Assembly (NCBI GenBank): GCA_020860515.1
Contig: JAJBUG010000035.1
Location: 46,947-110,946, forward strand
DNA: 64,000 nt
Origin: Bacteroidales bacterium
Lineage (GTDB): Bacteria; Bacteroidota; Bacteroidia; Bacteroidales; Muribaculaceae
Reading direction: 5' to 3'
A program made the translations under genes and the position numbers. Positions 32,764 through 41,500 of this stretch are shown one piece after another (the first letter of the stretch is position 1; the number at the start of each line of letters is the position of its first letter). Under the pieces are notes generated by a model. That model worked only from the letters and a program-made list of their open reading frames with translations, searched no databases and had not been told where the DNA came from.

Positions 32764-35280
32764 ATGAAACAGATCAAATTCTTGGCCATGATTTTCATGG
32801 TTACAACAATGATCTTCAGCTTCTTGGTTTGTTCTTCTTGTTCCAACAGTAAGGAGTATGATCCCACTCCAACAAATCCCATAGTAGAAGAACTTCAGAA
32901 GTACAAATGGTACCTTCAAGGCTATGGCACACTCAACATCTATGACGAATGGATTGACTTTAGCGAGGGATTCGTTGCCTATTATTTCACTTCCGACACC
33001 GATGGCGTTCTTAGAGAATACATTAAAACGTATGACTCTGACGATGGAATCAGCACATCTACCAAAGCCTACATTTTCACCTATAGTGTAAGTGGAGAAA
33101 CGATTTATTTCGATTATTCAAATGGATATAGCATCTCCAAGCGAATGACCTATTCTAAGGATGGTTTGACAGATGAATATGGCAATTACTTCGAGCGCCA
33201 AAACTTGACCTCGGATGACCGAAATTGGATTAGCAAGAATGGAATCCAATCTGGGAGCTGTGGTTCTAAAGCTACTTGGAAATTTGACCCCTCGGACAAT
33301 TGGTTGACCATCTCAGGAACCGGGGAAATGAACGATTACACAAAGGGCAAACAGCCATGGGCTGACCTTTATGTTGAGGGGGTAGAATTTGAAGACGGAA
33401 TTACCTATGTGGGCAAAAATGCTTTCAATGGCATTTATCCGATGCTTTATATTGATATGAACTCCACCATCACCTCTATTGGCGATTATGCTTTTGCGAA
33501 TACCTTAGTGGAAGAATTCTATGGTGAGAATGAATTGCAGCACATTGGAAACGGAGCATTCGAGGGGTGTACAAAGTTGAAGAAATTAGATTTTGATTTG
33601 CACTCAGAATTGAAGACGATTGGTGATGATGCCTTCTTCGATTGCGCTCTCAATTTCTCTACTTTCACATTGCCTGATGAGCTTATTTCTATTGGAGATC
33701 GAGCTTTTGGCAGCGGATGCAAATTCTCTAAGGTGACATTCAACGACAAGCTCCAATCAATTGGAAGCGGTGCATTTGGTTCAATTGGTGGTACGATAAC
33801 TCTGCCTAATAGCTTGACTACTCTTGGTGGAACAGCTTTCTGCGGCTCGTTCACTAAGGTAACCATTGGCGCAGGCCTTACCGACCTTGGAAATAATGCC
33901 TTCTGTCCCACTGGCTCTGGCTCCATGTATGTGAATCTTGGTGTGCCTCCAACAGTGTCAGGCGTACTTAATGATTATGAATCAAAATGGAGCCTTTATG
34001 TGCCCAAGGGCTCAAAATCAGCCTACCAAAGCAAATCGCCTTGGAGCAAGTTCAAATCCATCAACGAAGATTCTTCATTGGTTTCTGGCAATGGAACACC
34101 CGAAAATAATCCAAACGATGATCCATCCTCTCCCGAGGTGCCCACTACAGCTACTAATGCACAAGAACAGGACCTCATTGATGCTGCTGATTCAAATCGT
34201 GGCTCTGTTTCATCTTCTCTTAAGGGCTCTGGCACACAATCGGACCCTTATCAGGTTTCCTCAGCTGCTGACTTGCGTTTCGTATCAGACGAATGTCGTA
34301 GAGGAAGAACTTTTAACGAAGAATATCTGAAACAAACCAAAGATATTGTAATCAATCAAAATGTAATCGACTCAAATGGTGAATTGAATTACAGCTCATC
34401 CTATGAACCATGGATTCCCATCGGCCGAGATTACGACGAATGCTATTTCAAAGGCACTTATAACGGAAACGGGCATTCTATCAGTGGTATATATATTAAT
34501 AGAGAGGTAAGGGATAACATCGGTTTATTCGGAGAGATTTTTAATGCGACTATAAAAAATTTAGTTCTTAAAGATTCCTATTTTTGTGGTATCTCTTTTT
34601 CAGGTGGAATTGTTGGTGAGGCTTCCTATGGCCAATTGGAAAATTGCATAAACTATGCTACAGTTGAAGGTTACAACGCTGGTGGTATTGGAGGCAATTT
34701 AGTAAATAGTACAGTAACTAAATGTGGTAACAACGGTCTTGTAAAAGGTGCCTATGCGCAAGGCATATCTAATAAGGTAGGGGGCCTTGGCACTAATCAA
34801 TCATCTACTAAAGGATACCTAATCAACAGTTATAATAAAGGTAGAATTGAGGGTACACAATATGCTGGTGGTATGGAATATGAAGTCAACGGTAATCCGA
34901 TTATTAATTGTGTAAATTATGGAGAAGTTGTCAGCAAAGGTTCTTCTGGATGTGGAATTATTTATAAAATATCAAATGATTTTTATCCTTACAATAAATG
35001 CATGTTGACAAATTGTGTCAATATAGGGAATGTTTATAAGAACGACTCTTCGAAAGGGAATGCAATTTATGAAGTTAAGGGTACCACTAATGTTGAAAAT
35101 AATTATTATCTCGAAACATCAGGTACAAGCCCTGGCACATCGAAGACTGAGAATCAGATGAAGAGCCAAAGCTTCTTGGACGAACTCAACAAGAACGCTG
35201 CGGCAATCACAGAGGCAGAATGCTGTGGTTGGAAATTTGGCTCCGAAGGTTACCCAATTTTAGACTGGATGGAAGAGTAA
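32764..35280 (+). CDS. BspA-like LRR lipoprotein with GLUG-type repeats
   Basis: An 838-residue surface lipoprotein (lipobox Cys near 26, LVCSSC). The N-terminal part (~35-150) is a lipocalin-like or related beta domain; ~165-430 carries BspA/Treponema-type leucine-rich repeats (ITSIGDYAFANTLVEEFYG; LQSIGSGAFGSIGGTITLP; LTTLGGTAFCGSFTKVTIG). After a Pro/Asn-rich linker, ~480-800 has GLUG-like beta-helix repeats (IGLFGEIFNATIKNLVLKDS; GGIVGEASYGQLENCINYAT; INSYNKGRIEGTQYAGGMEY). Proteins of this kind bind host matrix or other bacteria. It shares the motif C promoter and the start MKQIKF with the 35524 gene, tying it to the cluster regulon. Confidence 0.8.
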   Translation: MKQIKFLAMIFMVTTMIFSFLVCSSCSNSKEYDPTPTNPIVEELQKYKWYLQGYGTLNIYDEWIDFSEGFVAYYFTSDTDGVLREYIKTYDSDDGISTSTKAYIFTYSVSGETIYFDYSNGYSISKRMTYSKDGLTDEYGNYFERQNLTSDDRNWISKNGIQSGSCGSKATWKFDPSDNWLTISGTGEMNDYTKGKQPWADLYVEGVEFEDGITYVGKNAFNGIYPMLYIDMNSTITSIGDYAFANTLVEEFYGENELQHIGNGAFEGCTKLKKLDFDLHSELKTIGDDAFFDCALNFSTFTLPDELISIGDRAFGSGCKFSKVTFNDKLQSIGSGAFGSIGGTITLPNSLTTLGGTAFCGSFTKVTIGAGLTDLGNNAFCPTGSGSMYVNLGVPPTVSGVLNDYESKWSLYVPKGSKSAYQSKSPWSKFKSINEDSSLVSGNGTPENNPNDDPSSPEVPTTATNAQEQDLIDAADSNRGSVSSSLKGSGTQSDPYQVSSAADLRFVSDECRRGRTFNEEYLKQTKDIVINQNVIDSNGELNYSSSYEPWIPIGRDYDECYFKGTYNGNGHSISGIYINREVRDNIGLFGEIFNATIKNLVLKDSYFCGISFSGGIVGEASYGQLENCINYATVEGYNAGGIGGNLVNSTVTKCGNNGLVKGAYAQGISNKVGGLGTNQSSTKGYLINSYNKGRIEGTQYAGGMEYEVNGNPIINCVNYGEVVSKGSSGCGIIYKISNDFYPYNKCMLTNCVNIGNVYKNDSSKGNAIYEVKGTTNVENNYYLETSGTSPGTSKTENQMKSQSFLDELNKNAAAITEAECCGWKFGSEGYPILDWMEE

Positions 35281-35364
35281 TCGTAGAATTCAATCAATAC
35301 GGAGGTACTCTTCATAGAAATTCGAGAAAGAATACTACGCCCTTAGAATGGACTCAATAACAAC

Positions 35365-35441
35365 GCAAGTGGTATCCCATCAAAAGGGGTCCACTTGCTT
35401 TCAAAGAAGAGAAAAAGCCTTCTAATAATAGAAGGTCTTTT
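35365..35441 (+). terminator. Two stacked hairpins after the LRR gene
   Basis: GCAAGTGG/CCACTTGC (35365-35398) is followed by AAAAGCCTTCTA/TAGAAGGTCTTTT (35413-35441), the latter with flanking A and T runs as in a two-way intrinsic terminator. Confidence 0.6.
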
Positions 35442-35464
35442 GGAAGATAAAATTTTCAATCCAA

Positions 35465-35505
35465 GGTTATTTTTGGATTTTCACTGCCATTAATGGTAAA
35501 CAATA
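35465..35505 (+). promoter_or_regulatory. Cluster motif site D (putative ECF promoter)
   Basis: GGTTAT (35465-35470), 17 bp, CATTAAT (35488-35494), 3 bp, AAACAATAA. It starts 24 bp after a terminator and lies about 20 bp before the ATG at 35524, so it is well placed to be the gene's only promoter. Confidence 0.6.
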
Positions 35506-35523
35506 ACGATAACGATTATAATT

Positions 35524-36189
35524 ATGAAACAGATAAAGTTTATCTCCTGGGTGCTTTTGCTTGTATGCCTTAGCATTGGTTGCGCATCTTGCGGAAGTTT
35601 TGGTGAGGGATTTTTGGCTGGCATGGGTGGATATTCACCTGGATATTCCAGTTATGGAGGGTACAACGCCTATGCAGCAGGCTCGATGCCAGGAGCTAAT
35701 GCTTCGATGCAGGAGGTGCACAACTGGGCAATGGCCAACGCCATCCAGCAAACTAATGCCCAAAACTTCCAGATGCAGCAAGTGAGCAACTGGGCAATGA
35801 ACAACGCCATTCAGCAAACCAATGCCCAAGAGGAGGAAGAATACCAGCAGTATCTGCGTGCCACTGGCTCAAATATCTCTAAAGACGAGTGGAGAATTAA
35901 AGTAGGAGAAGCCCTTATGGAAAGCAATAGTTCTGCCTCCAAAAGCAGTAGTTCTTCATCGTCCTCTACAAGATCATCCTCTACCTCCTCTTCTTCCAAC
36001 AAGCGAAAGAAATGTGTACCATCAGTATGGCTCGGATCTCAAGACCATCGCTATTGCTATGGTACGGGCAAATGTGACAACTGTAACGGTAGAGGCTATA
36101 TCACATCCTTTGGCAATACAGTAAAATGTACTTATTGCCACACCACTGGCAAATGCCAAATGTGTAACGGCACTGGCTACCTCGATTAA
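35524..36189 (+). CDS. Lipoprotein with Ser-rich linker and double DnaJ-type zinc ribbon
   Basis: A 221-residue lipoprotein (Cys20, LSIGC). A Gly/Tyr-rich stretch (~35-55) is followed by a direct protein repeat (VHNWAMANAIQQTNAQ and VSNWAMNNAIQQTNAQ, ~68-105), a poly-Ser tract (~138-158), then a Cys-rich end: CYGTGKCDNCNGRGYI, CTYCHTTGKCQMCNGTGYLD. These are DnaJ central-domain repeats (CxxCxGxG) outside their usual cytosolic setting. The plan matches the C-terminus of the 29832 protein. Its own motif D lies directly upstream. Chaperone-like or zinc-binding work at the membrane is possible, but no J-domain is present. Confidence 0.75.
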   Translation: MKQIKFISWVLLLVCLSIGCASCGSFGEGFLAGMGGYSPGYSSYGGYNAYAAGSMPGANASMQEVHNWAMANAIQQTNAQNFQMQQVSNWAMNNAIQQTNAQEEEEYQQYLRATGSNISKDEWRIKVGEALMESNSSASKSSSSSSSSTRSSSTSSSSNKRKKCVPSVWLGSQDHRYCYGTGKCDNCNGRGYITSFGNTVKCTYCHTTGKCQMCNGTGYLD

Positions 36190-36238
36190 CCCCATCCCAG
36201 ACATAAACAACAATAACACTAACCAACGCAAAATAAAA

Positions 36239-36895
36239 GTGAACAAATTATTTCTAACTTTTGTGCTTGCCAGTGCAGTTATGACTGCGCAAGCACAATT
36301 TGCTGGTGGCTCAAGCAGTAATTCTTCACATTCGTATGGGACCGATGCACCTGAAGCATACAATGATTTCACAATCAGTTATGATGCCAACTTCTATTCA
36401 GGCAAGGGAGCCTTAGATGAAGGGTGTACTGCTCATGGTGTTGCTCTTCAATACACGCATGGGTGGAGAGTGTCAGACACTCAACCTATGTATGTTGACA
36501 TTGGGGTTCGACTTGGCATGACATTCTATTTTGATATTAGCAGGAATCTACAAAAACTATCATCAACTGTACCCATTAATTTTGGTTATCGCTTCACTTG
36601 TAGTGAACCTATTTCCATTATGCCCTACACGGGTATTCATTTGAAAGGCAATATTCTTGGTCGTTACAAGTTGGAATATTACGATTATGATGAGAGTGAA
36701 TGGGTAAGCATGTTCGACAAGGATGAAGTTGGCAAAGATGCTCAATGGAAGCGTTTCCAAATTGGATGGCAAATTGGAGCAAAGGCTAACTTCAACAAGT
36801 TTGTTGTAGGTCTTGAATACGGTCTTGATTTCAACGCCCTTGCCAAGAAATGCAACACCTCAAATCTCTTGGTTTCAATCGGTATAAATTTCTAA
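36239..36895 (+). CDS. Small outer membrane beta-barrel protein, GTG start
   Basis: 218 residues from GTG at 36239; no in-frame ATG is near, and GTG gives a clean signal peptide (MNKLFLTFVLASAVMTAQAQ). After a Ser/Asn-rich linker the mature part has alternating strands (PMYVDIGVRLGMTFYFDI; VPINFGYRFTCSEPISIMPY TGIHLKG; FQIGWQIGAKANFNKFVVGLEYG) and ends LLVSIGINF, a typical barrel terminus. The gene follows the zinc-ribbon lipoprotein after 49 bp with no terminator between, so co-transcription from motif D is likely. It probably belongs to the porin-like OMP_b-brl families; no specific function can be given. Confidence 0.7.
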   Translation: MNKLFLTFVLASAVMTAQAQFAGGSSSNSSHSYGTDAPEAYNDFTISYDANFYSGKGALDEGCTAHGVALQYTHGWRVSDTQPMYVDIGVRLGMTFYFDISRNLQKLSSTVPINFGYRFTCSEPISIMPYTGIHLKGNILGRYKLEYYDYDESEWVSMFDKDEVGKDAQWKRFQIGWQIGAKANFNKFVVGLEYGLDFNALAKKCNTSNLLVSIGINF

Positions 36896-36936
36896 TAATC
36901 TAAATTAGGGATGGAAAGCTCTTCGCAGACTCTCCT

Positions 36937-37971
36937 TTAAAAATATGTGTTCACTGCAAAGCGGACTTGATCAATGAAAATCCGTTTAAAGGAAGAAATG
37001 TTGTTTTGTTCATAGAATAAAAGCAGCGCTTTTTTATAATCAATTGAATCAACCGATCTAAAGGAAAGGGGAATATGGTGATTTGCGATTAGAAGTGCAT
37101 TGCAGACAATGCGTGCGGTCCGCTTATTCCCATCCTCGAATGGTTGAATATAGGAGATCAATAGGAGTGCCAATAAAGCCTTTTCAAACACATTCTCTTT
37201 GGAATTGATAAGATCACAAGTGTCATGAATAGCTTCTTTAATCTGAAATTCATTATCTAAAGGCATATAGTTAGTGCCAGTTATACCTACACGACTGCTA
37301 CGTATATTACGTGTTACGCTTAACTCTTGTATCAACAATGAGTGAATATCTTCAATGTGTGATAAGGTAAGAGGATCAAGATAGTCAGGCTCTGAGAGTA
37401 TAAATCTCAGGGCTTCTTTATGGTTTAGCAACATTATCGCTTCTTCACGCGACTTTCCTTTTGCCTCGATCTTTTCCTTTAATAATCGCTCAGTCTCCAA
37501 CAACGAATAAGTATTACCCTCGATCTGAGAAGATTTCCAGCTCAAGTCGATACCCAGTCGTTCCATTTCTTTATCGTATGCGTTTTGAGAAATCTTTTCT
37601 ATGCGTTGAGTAAAAGCTTTATGTAATGCATCTAATTCTTTTAGTTCTTCAGGAGTAAATAAATTTACAAGAGGAAGCTGGTTATTGATAAGATCAAAGT
37701 TGAAGCCAGTTTGCATCTCACGCTCATCAACTTCATGATTAAAATAATCTTCAACATCTACTGTTGCCAAAAGCCAAGCCTTAGGAGACAAGAAATATTT
37801 CGTAGCCCTTGCTTTGCCTTGTACTTCTATCAAACCTTTCTCAATTGCATTAGAGATAATACGCTTTATCGTACGATCATTTTCTGTCAAATTCAATCCA
37901 ATCGTTACTTCTTCTCGAGAAGATCCTGGATGGTAATGAAGGAAATTTAATATTCTATCTTCCGTCGTCAT
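36937..37971 (-). CDS. HTH-Fic family protein with His-to-Gln change in the Fic motif
   Basis: 344 residues: a winged-helix domain (~1-65, HPGSSREEVTIGLNLTENDR), a linker with the inhibitory helix motif SSQIEGNT (~145), a flap (VGITGTNYMPLD) and the Fic core. The catalytic loop, normally HPFxxGN(G/K)RxxR, reads QPFEDGNKRTAR, so the base His is Gln at ~276; the change is one nucleotide from His (caa versus cac/cat). Fic enzymes move AMP or other groups onto target proteins, and the His is usually needed, so this one may be inactive, have another chemistry, or act as a regulator. A palindrome at 38010-38053 is a likely auto-operator. It is convergent with the cluster genes. Confidence 0.85.
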   Translation of the reverse strand: MTTEDRILNFLHYHPGSSREEVTIGLNLTENDRTIKRIISNAIEKGLIEVQGKARATKYFLSPKAWLLATVDVEDYFNHEVDEREMQTGFNFDLINNQLPLVNLFTPEELKELDALHKAFTQRIEKISQNAYDKEMERLGIDLSWKSSQIEGNTYSLLETERLLKEKIEAKGKSREEAIMLLNHKEALRFILSEPDYLDPLTLSHIEDIHSLLIQELSVTRNIRSSRVGITGTNYMPLDNEFQIKEAIHDTCDLINSKENVFEKALLALLLISYIQPFEDGNKRTARIVCNALLIANHHIPLSFRSVDSIDYKKALLLFYEQNNISSFKRIFIDQVRFAVNTYF

Positions 37972-37987
37972 ACATTATATTTCTTAA

Positions 37988-38075
37988 AATCGGGACAAAA
38001 TTAGTAAAAAATTACGAGAAATCAGGACACTTTGTCCCGATTTCTCGTAATTTTTACAATTATTTGTCCTGATTC
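37988..38075 (-). promoter_or_regulatory. Fic promoter overlapped by a palindromic operator
   Basis: ATTACGAGAAATCAGGACA and TGTCCCGATTTCTCGTAAT form a 19-bp inverted repeat with one mismatch (about 38010-38052). Further half sites AATCGGGACAAAAT (37988-38001) and TTTGTCCTGATTCG (about 38063-38076) flank it. A minus-strand -7 box TAATTTTG (38003-37996) sits on the first half site, so binding should block transcription. The Fic protein's own HTH is the likely ligand. Confidence 0.65.
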
Positions 38076-38098
38076 GTTATTATGACGAGTATTCGCTA

Positions 38099-38329
38099 TT
38101 TACGTTTCCAGATGTAAAAATAGATAAAATTTTACGTTTGGAGATGTAAAGATGTGCCAACATAAAAAATATCTTAATATGTCAAGCCGAAGAGCCAGAG
38201 GGGGATGCGGTGGTTGAAGCAGATTTCTGTGTTGTCGACGGCGAGATAGCTGTCGGGAATGAATAGGCATAAATTTACGTTTGGAGATGTAAAAATCAGG
38301 CTTAAGTTTACGTTTGGAGATGTAAAAAT
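38099..38329. repeat. Four copies of a 23-bp repeat in two pairs around a gene relic
   Basis: TTTACGTTTGGAGATGTAAA plus AAT occurs at 38099-38121 (two mismatches), 38131-38153, 38274-38296 and 38307-38329. Pairs are 32-33 bp apart, about three helical turns. Each copy has TTTAC/GTAAA ends. Confidence 0.8.
38174..38273 (-). pseudogene. Relic of a gene 3' end between the 23-bp repeats
   Basis: One minus-strand frame reads CLFIPDSYLAVDNTEICF NHRIPLWLFGLTY then a stop at 38174, which looks like a genuine protein C-terminus with no body attached. Its parent family is not identified. Confidence 0.4.
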
Positions 38330-38483
38330 CGATCTTAAATTTCTGGAACATCAGAGCATATTAAACAGGAAAGACTTCTTAGATATGCGATACATTATTA
38401 AGAGAAGAGATTATCCTTTTCTTAAAAACGTGGATTTTGTGTGCTAAAATTCAGTTTTTTGTTGATTTTGTCGAAAAATGTTG

Positions 38484-38491
38484 TAATTTTG
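38484..38491 (+). promoter_or_regulatory. -7 box of the hybrid two-component gene
   Basis: TAATTTTG lies 41 bp before the ATG. A TTTG at 38458-38461 is 22 bp upstream, slightly longer than the usual 19-21. Confidence 0.4.
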
Positions 38492-38532
38492 CATAAACTA
38501 ATCAGCAGAACTTACCTTAAATTAGTGGTTTC

Positions 38533-41500
38533 ATGATGTGCTCTTTTAAATTTAAATACATTTGCTTTCGAATCAAGTCATTTGCTTTAATTGCGGTGTT
38601 ATCAATATTTAGTGGCCAAGCTGTAGAGGCAGCCTCGTGCAATAGCGGCTGGCTTTACGGAGGCGACCGAATGTCGAACAGCCTTGTTGACTGCATGGTC
38701 CAAGATAGCAGAGGCTTTGTATGGATTGGCACGCGCTACGGCCTCAACTGCTTCGATGGCTACAACTTCTTGATCTACACCTCACATTCCGACGATGAAC
38801 ACTCGCTTGCCAACAATGCAATCACAGCTCTGCACCTGGATTCAAATCAACGCATTTGGGTTGGCACACCTAAAGGCTTGCATCTGTTTCGCCCAGAGAC
38901 TAACGATTTCTTGCGAATGACCCTTCCCTCAGAAAAATGTGTGGATCAACCTCGCGTTACATCGATTACCGAGGACAAACAGGGAAATCTATATATAAGC
39001 ACAGCAGGCTTTGGTTTGTACGAAGTAAAGAATGGCGACACCGTAGCTCATCCTTACACCAATCCCTATGCCACTCCCGATACCTTCTGGGGTCGCATCT
39101 TTATCGACGACAACGACAGATTTTGGATGTCAAACCAAGTGCATGAGTTGATAGTGCTCGACCATGCCAATGGCGACCAGCTTCTTTTTAGGCATCAATC
39201 ACCTTACAGCCTGTTGTGCCGAATAGTTGATGATAAGAAAGGCGGAGCCTATGTGCTCAGCCAATATGGCATTGAGCATTTCAATGGCTCTACTTTCGAG
39301 CCAGTGCCAGGAGAGCAAATTGGAGCCACAGCAGGAATTCTTAACGAGGAGGGCAGATTGATAATAGGCACCAGCGGAAATGGATTGTACGCTATTGATG
39401 ACAACGGCCAGTTGGCTCCCCTACACATAGGCACTCGCGACCTTGATCTATCTTTGGCTCGCATTACAGCGCTGATGGAAGATCGCGACAACAACATGTG
39501 GGTAGGTTGTGCAGAGACAGGCCTTTTCTTTTCACCAGCCGATTGCCCCGAGTTCACATCAGTGCCAATGGTCCGCCACGGTCTGTCAAGCACAAGCGTG
39601 CCCACAGGAATTGCCACCGACACATTAGGAAATGTGTATTTAGCTATCCCCGGACAAGGATTGCAGAAAAAGAGTCTCAACAGCACTTCGATGACTCAAG
39701 TATCGGACATCAACGATGCTACCTATGTGTATCGCGACAAACAGGGGCGAAATTGGTTTGCTGCAGGCAAAACCCTTTATTCGCTTAATCCTGTCAACAA
39801 TTCAGTAAAAGCCATCGGCACATATCCCGACTGCATCGACCTGCGCAGCCTCGTCTCGGATTCTTCTGGCAAATTATATGTTTCGGTGTTCGGGCAAGGT
39901 CTTTTAATATATGACCCGGCAACTGGCGAACGACGGACCTTCTCTATGTTCGATAAACCAAATCACCAAATTGGCAAGATAAACAACAATTGGATTCTGG
40001 CATTGCTGTGTGATAGTCGCGATTTAGTGTGGCTTGGCACATCAGCCGGATTAAGCTGCTATGATGCCAAGGCCAAAGCTTTCAGGACATTTGACGACGA
40101 AGCATTATTAAGAGAGAAACCCATCCTTTCGCTTGCTGAGGACAGCGAGGGGAGAATAGTAGTGGGCACGCCCAATGGCCTGTATCTATGCACCGAAGAT
40201 GGCAAAGCTGGCCTCTATCCACATTCCGAACCGCTGCGCGATTTGCAAATCAACAGCATAATTTCTTTACCAAATGGCGAATTATGGTGCTCTACAACTA
40301 AGGGAATTTGGAATTATTCCCCTGCCGACAGCACATTCACTGGCCACATCCACGGAAATGGGCTCAAGGGTCATGAATATGTAGAGACGGTGGGCACTTA
40401 TACCGATTCCGGCCATATCATCTTCGGCACTCCCGAAGGCATTGTATGGTTTAATCCTGAGGAAGTGGTAAGCGAAAACAAAATTCCTGCCAAGCCATTC
40501 TTGAGCGCTATCTATTTAGGTGATGAATTAGTGACAGCAAATACAAAAAGCGGCAATAAGCGAGTGTTTGATTGCGAGATTGATGATGTAAACAAAATCA
40601 CTGTTGACCACTCAGAAAATCTCATAACGCTTGAATTCACTTCGTTTGATTTCGGAAATGCCTCGAATCTTAAGCTTGAATATCGCATTGGCAATGGCGA
40701 ATGGATCACATTGCCCGAGGGTGAGAACATCATCACCTTCAGCCACCTGCATTATGGCAATTACCCAATGGATATTCGCTTCAATAATCATGGAGCGATG
40801 TCGGAAATAAAAGCAATCACACTGCACGTGACTCCGCCATGGTATGCCACCACTTGGGCCTGGATTATTTACGCATTGATTTTCGCATCTATTCTTTTGG
40901 GAGCATTCCTAATTTGGCGCCGCCGCCAGATGCGAATCGATGATGAGCAGAAGATGCAATTCCTAATCAATGCCACCCACGATATCCGCACCCCGCTTAC
41001 ATTGATTCTCAATCCTCTGCGCCAGCTTATGCACCGCACTGAGGATCGTCTTGCCAATCCAGAAACAGTAAAAGCTGATTACGAGACCGTAAAGGGCGAC
41101 CAACGCCTGCTTGAGATTATCAATCACAATGCCAATAGAGTGCTTACATTGGTTAACCAAATTCTTGATATCCGCAGGATGGACAAACATGGCATGATGC
41201 TCAAATGCCAAAAGGTGTCGCTCACCGAACTTATCGAGGGTGCTCGCAAGGTGTTTGAATACGATGCTCGCTCACGCAACATAACCTTCAATTTCAACCA
41301 TGATTACGACATTAAGGTGTGGGTAGATAAAAAACAATTCGACAAAGTGATATCCAACCTGCTGTCGAACGCTTTCAAATTCACCCAAGACGGTGGCGAG
41401 GTGAATATCACAATGCACACCGAGCACGACAAAGCCATAATCGAGGTGATTGACAATGGCAAGGGGCTAAATCCAGGTGAAGAGGAGCGCATATTCAAGC

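Noticed and set aside
38099..38329. Short CRISPR-like array
   Set aside because: Only four 23-bp repeats with 9-10 bp gaps inside pairs and a 120-bp gap between pairs; spacers are too short and no cas genes are present.
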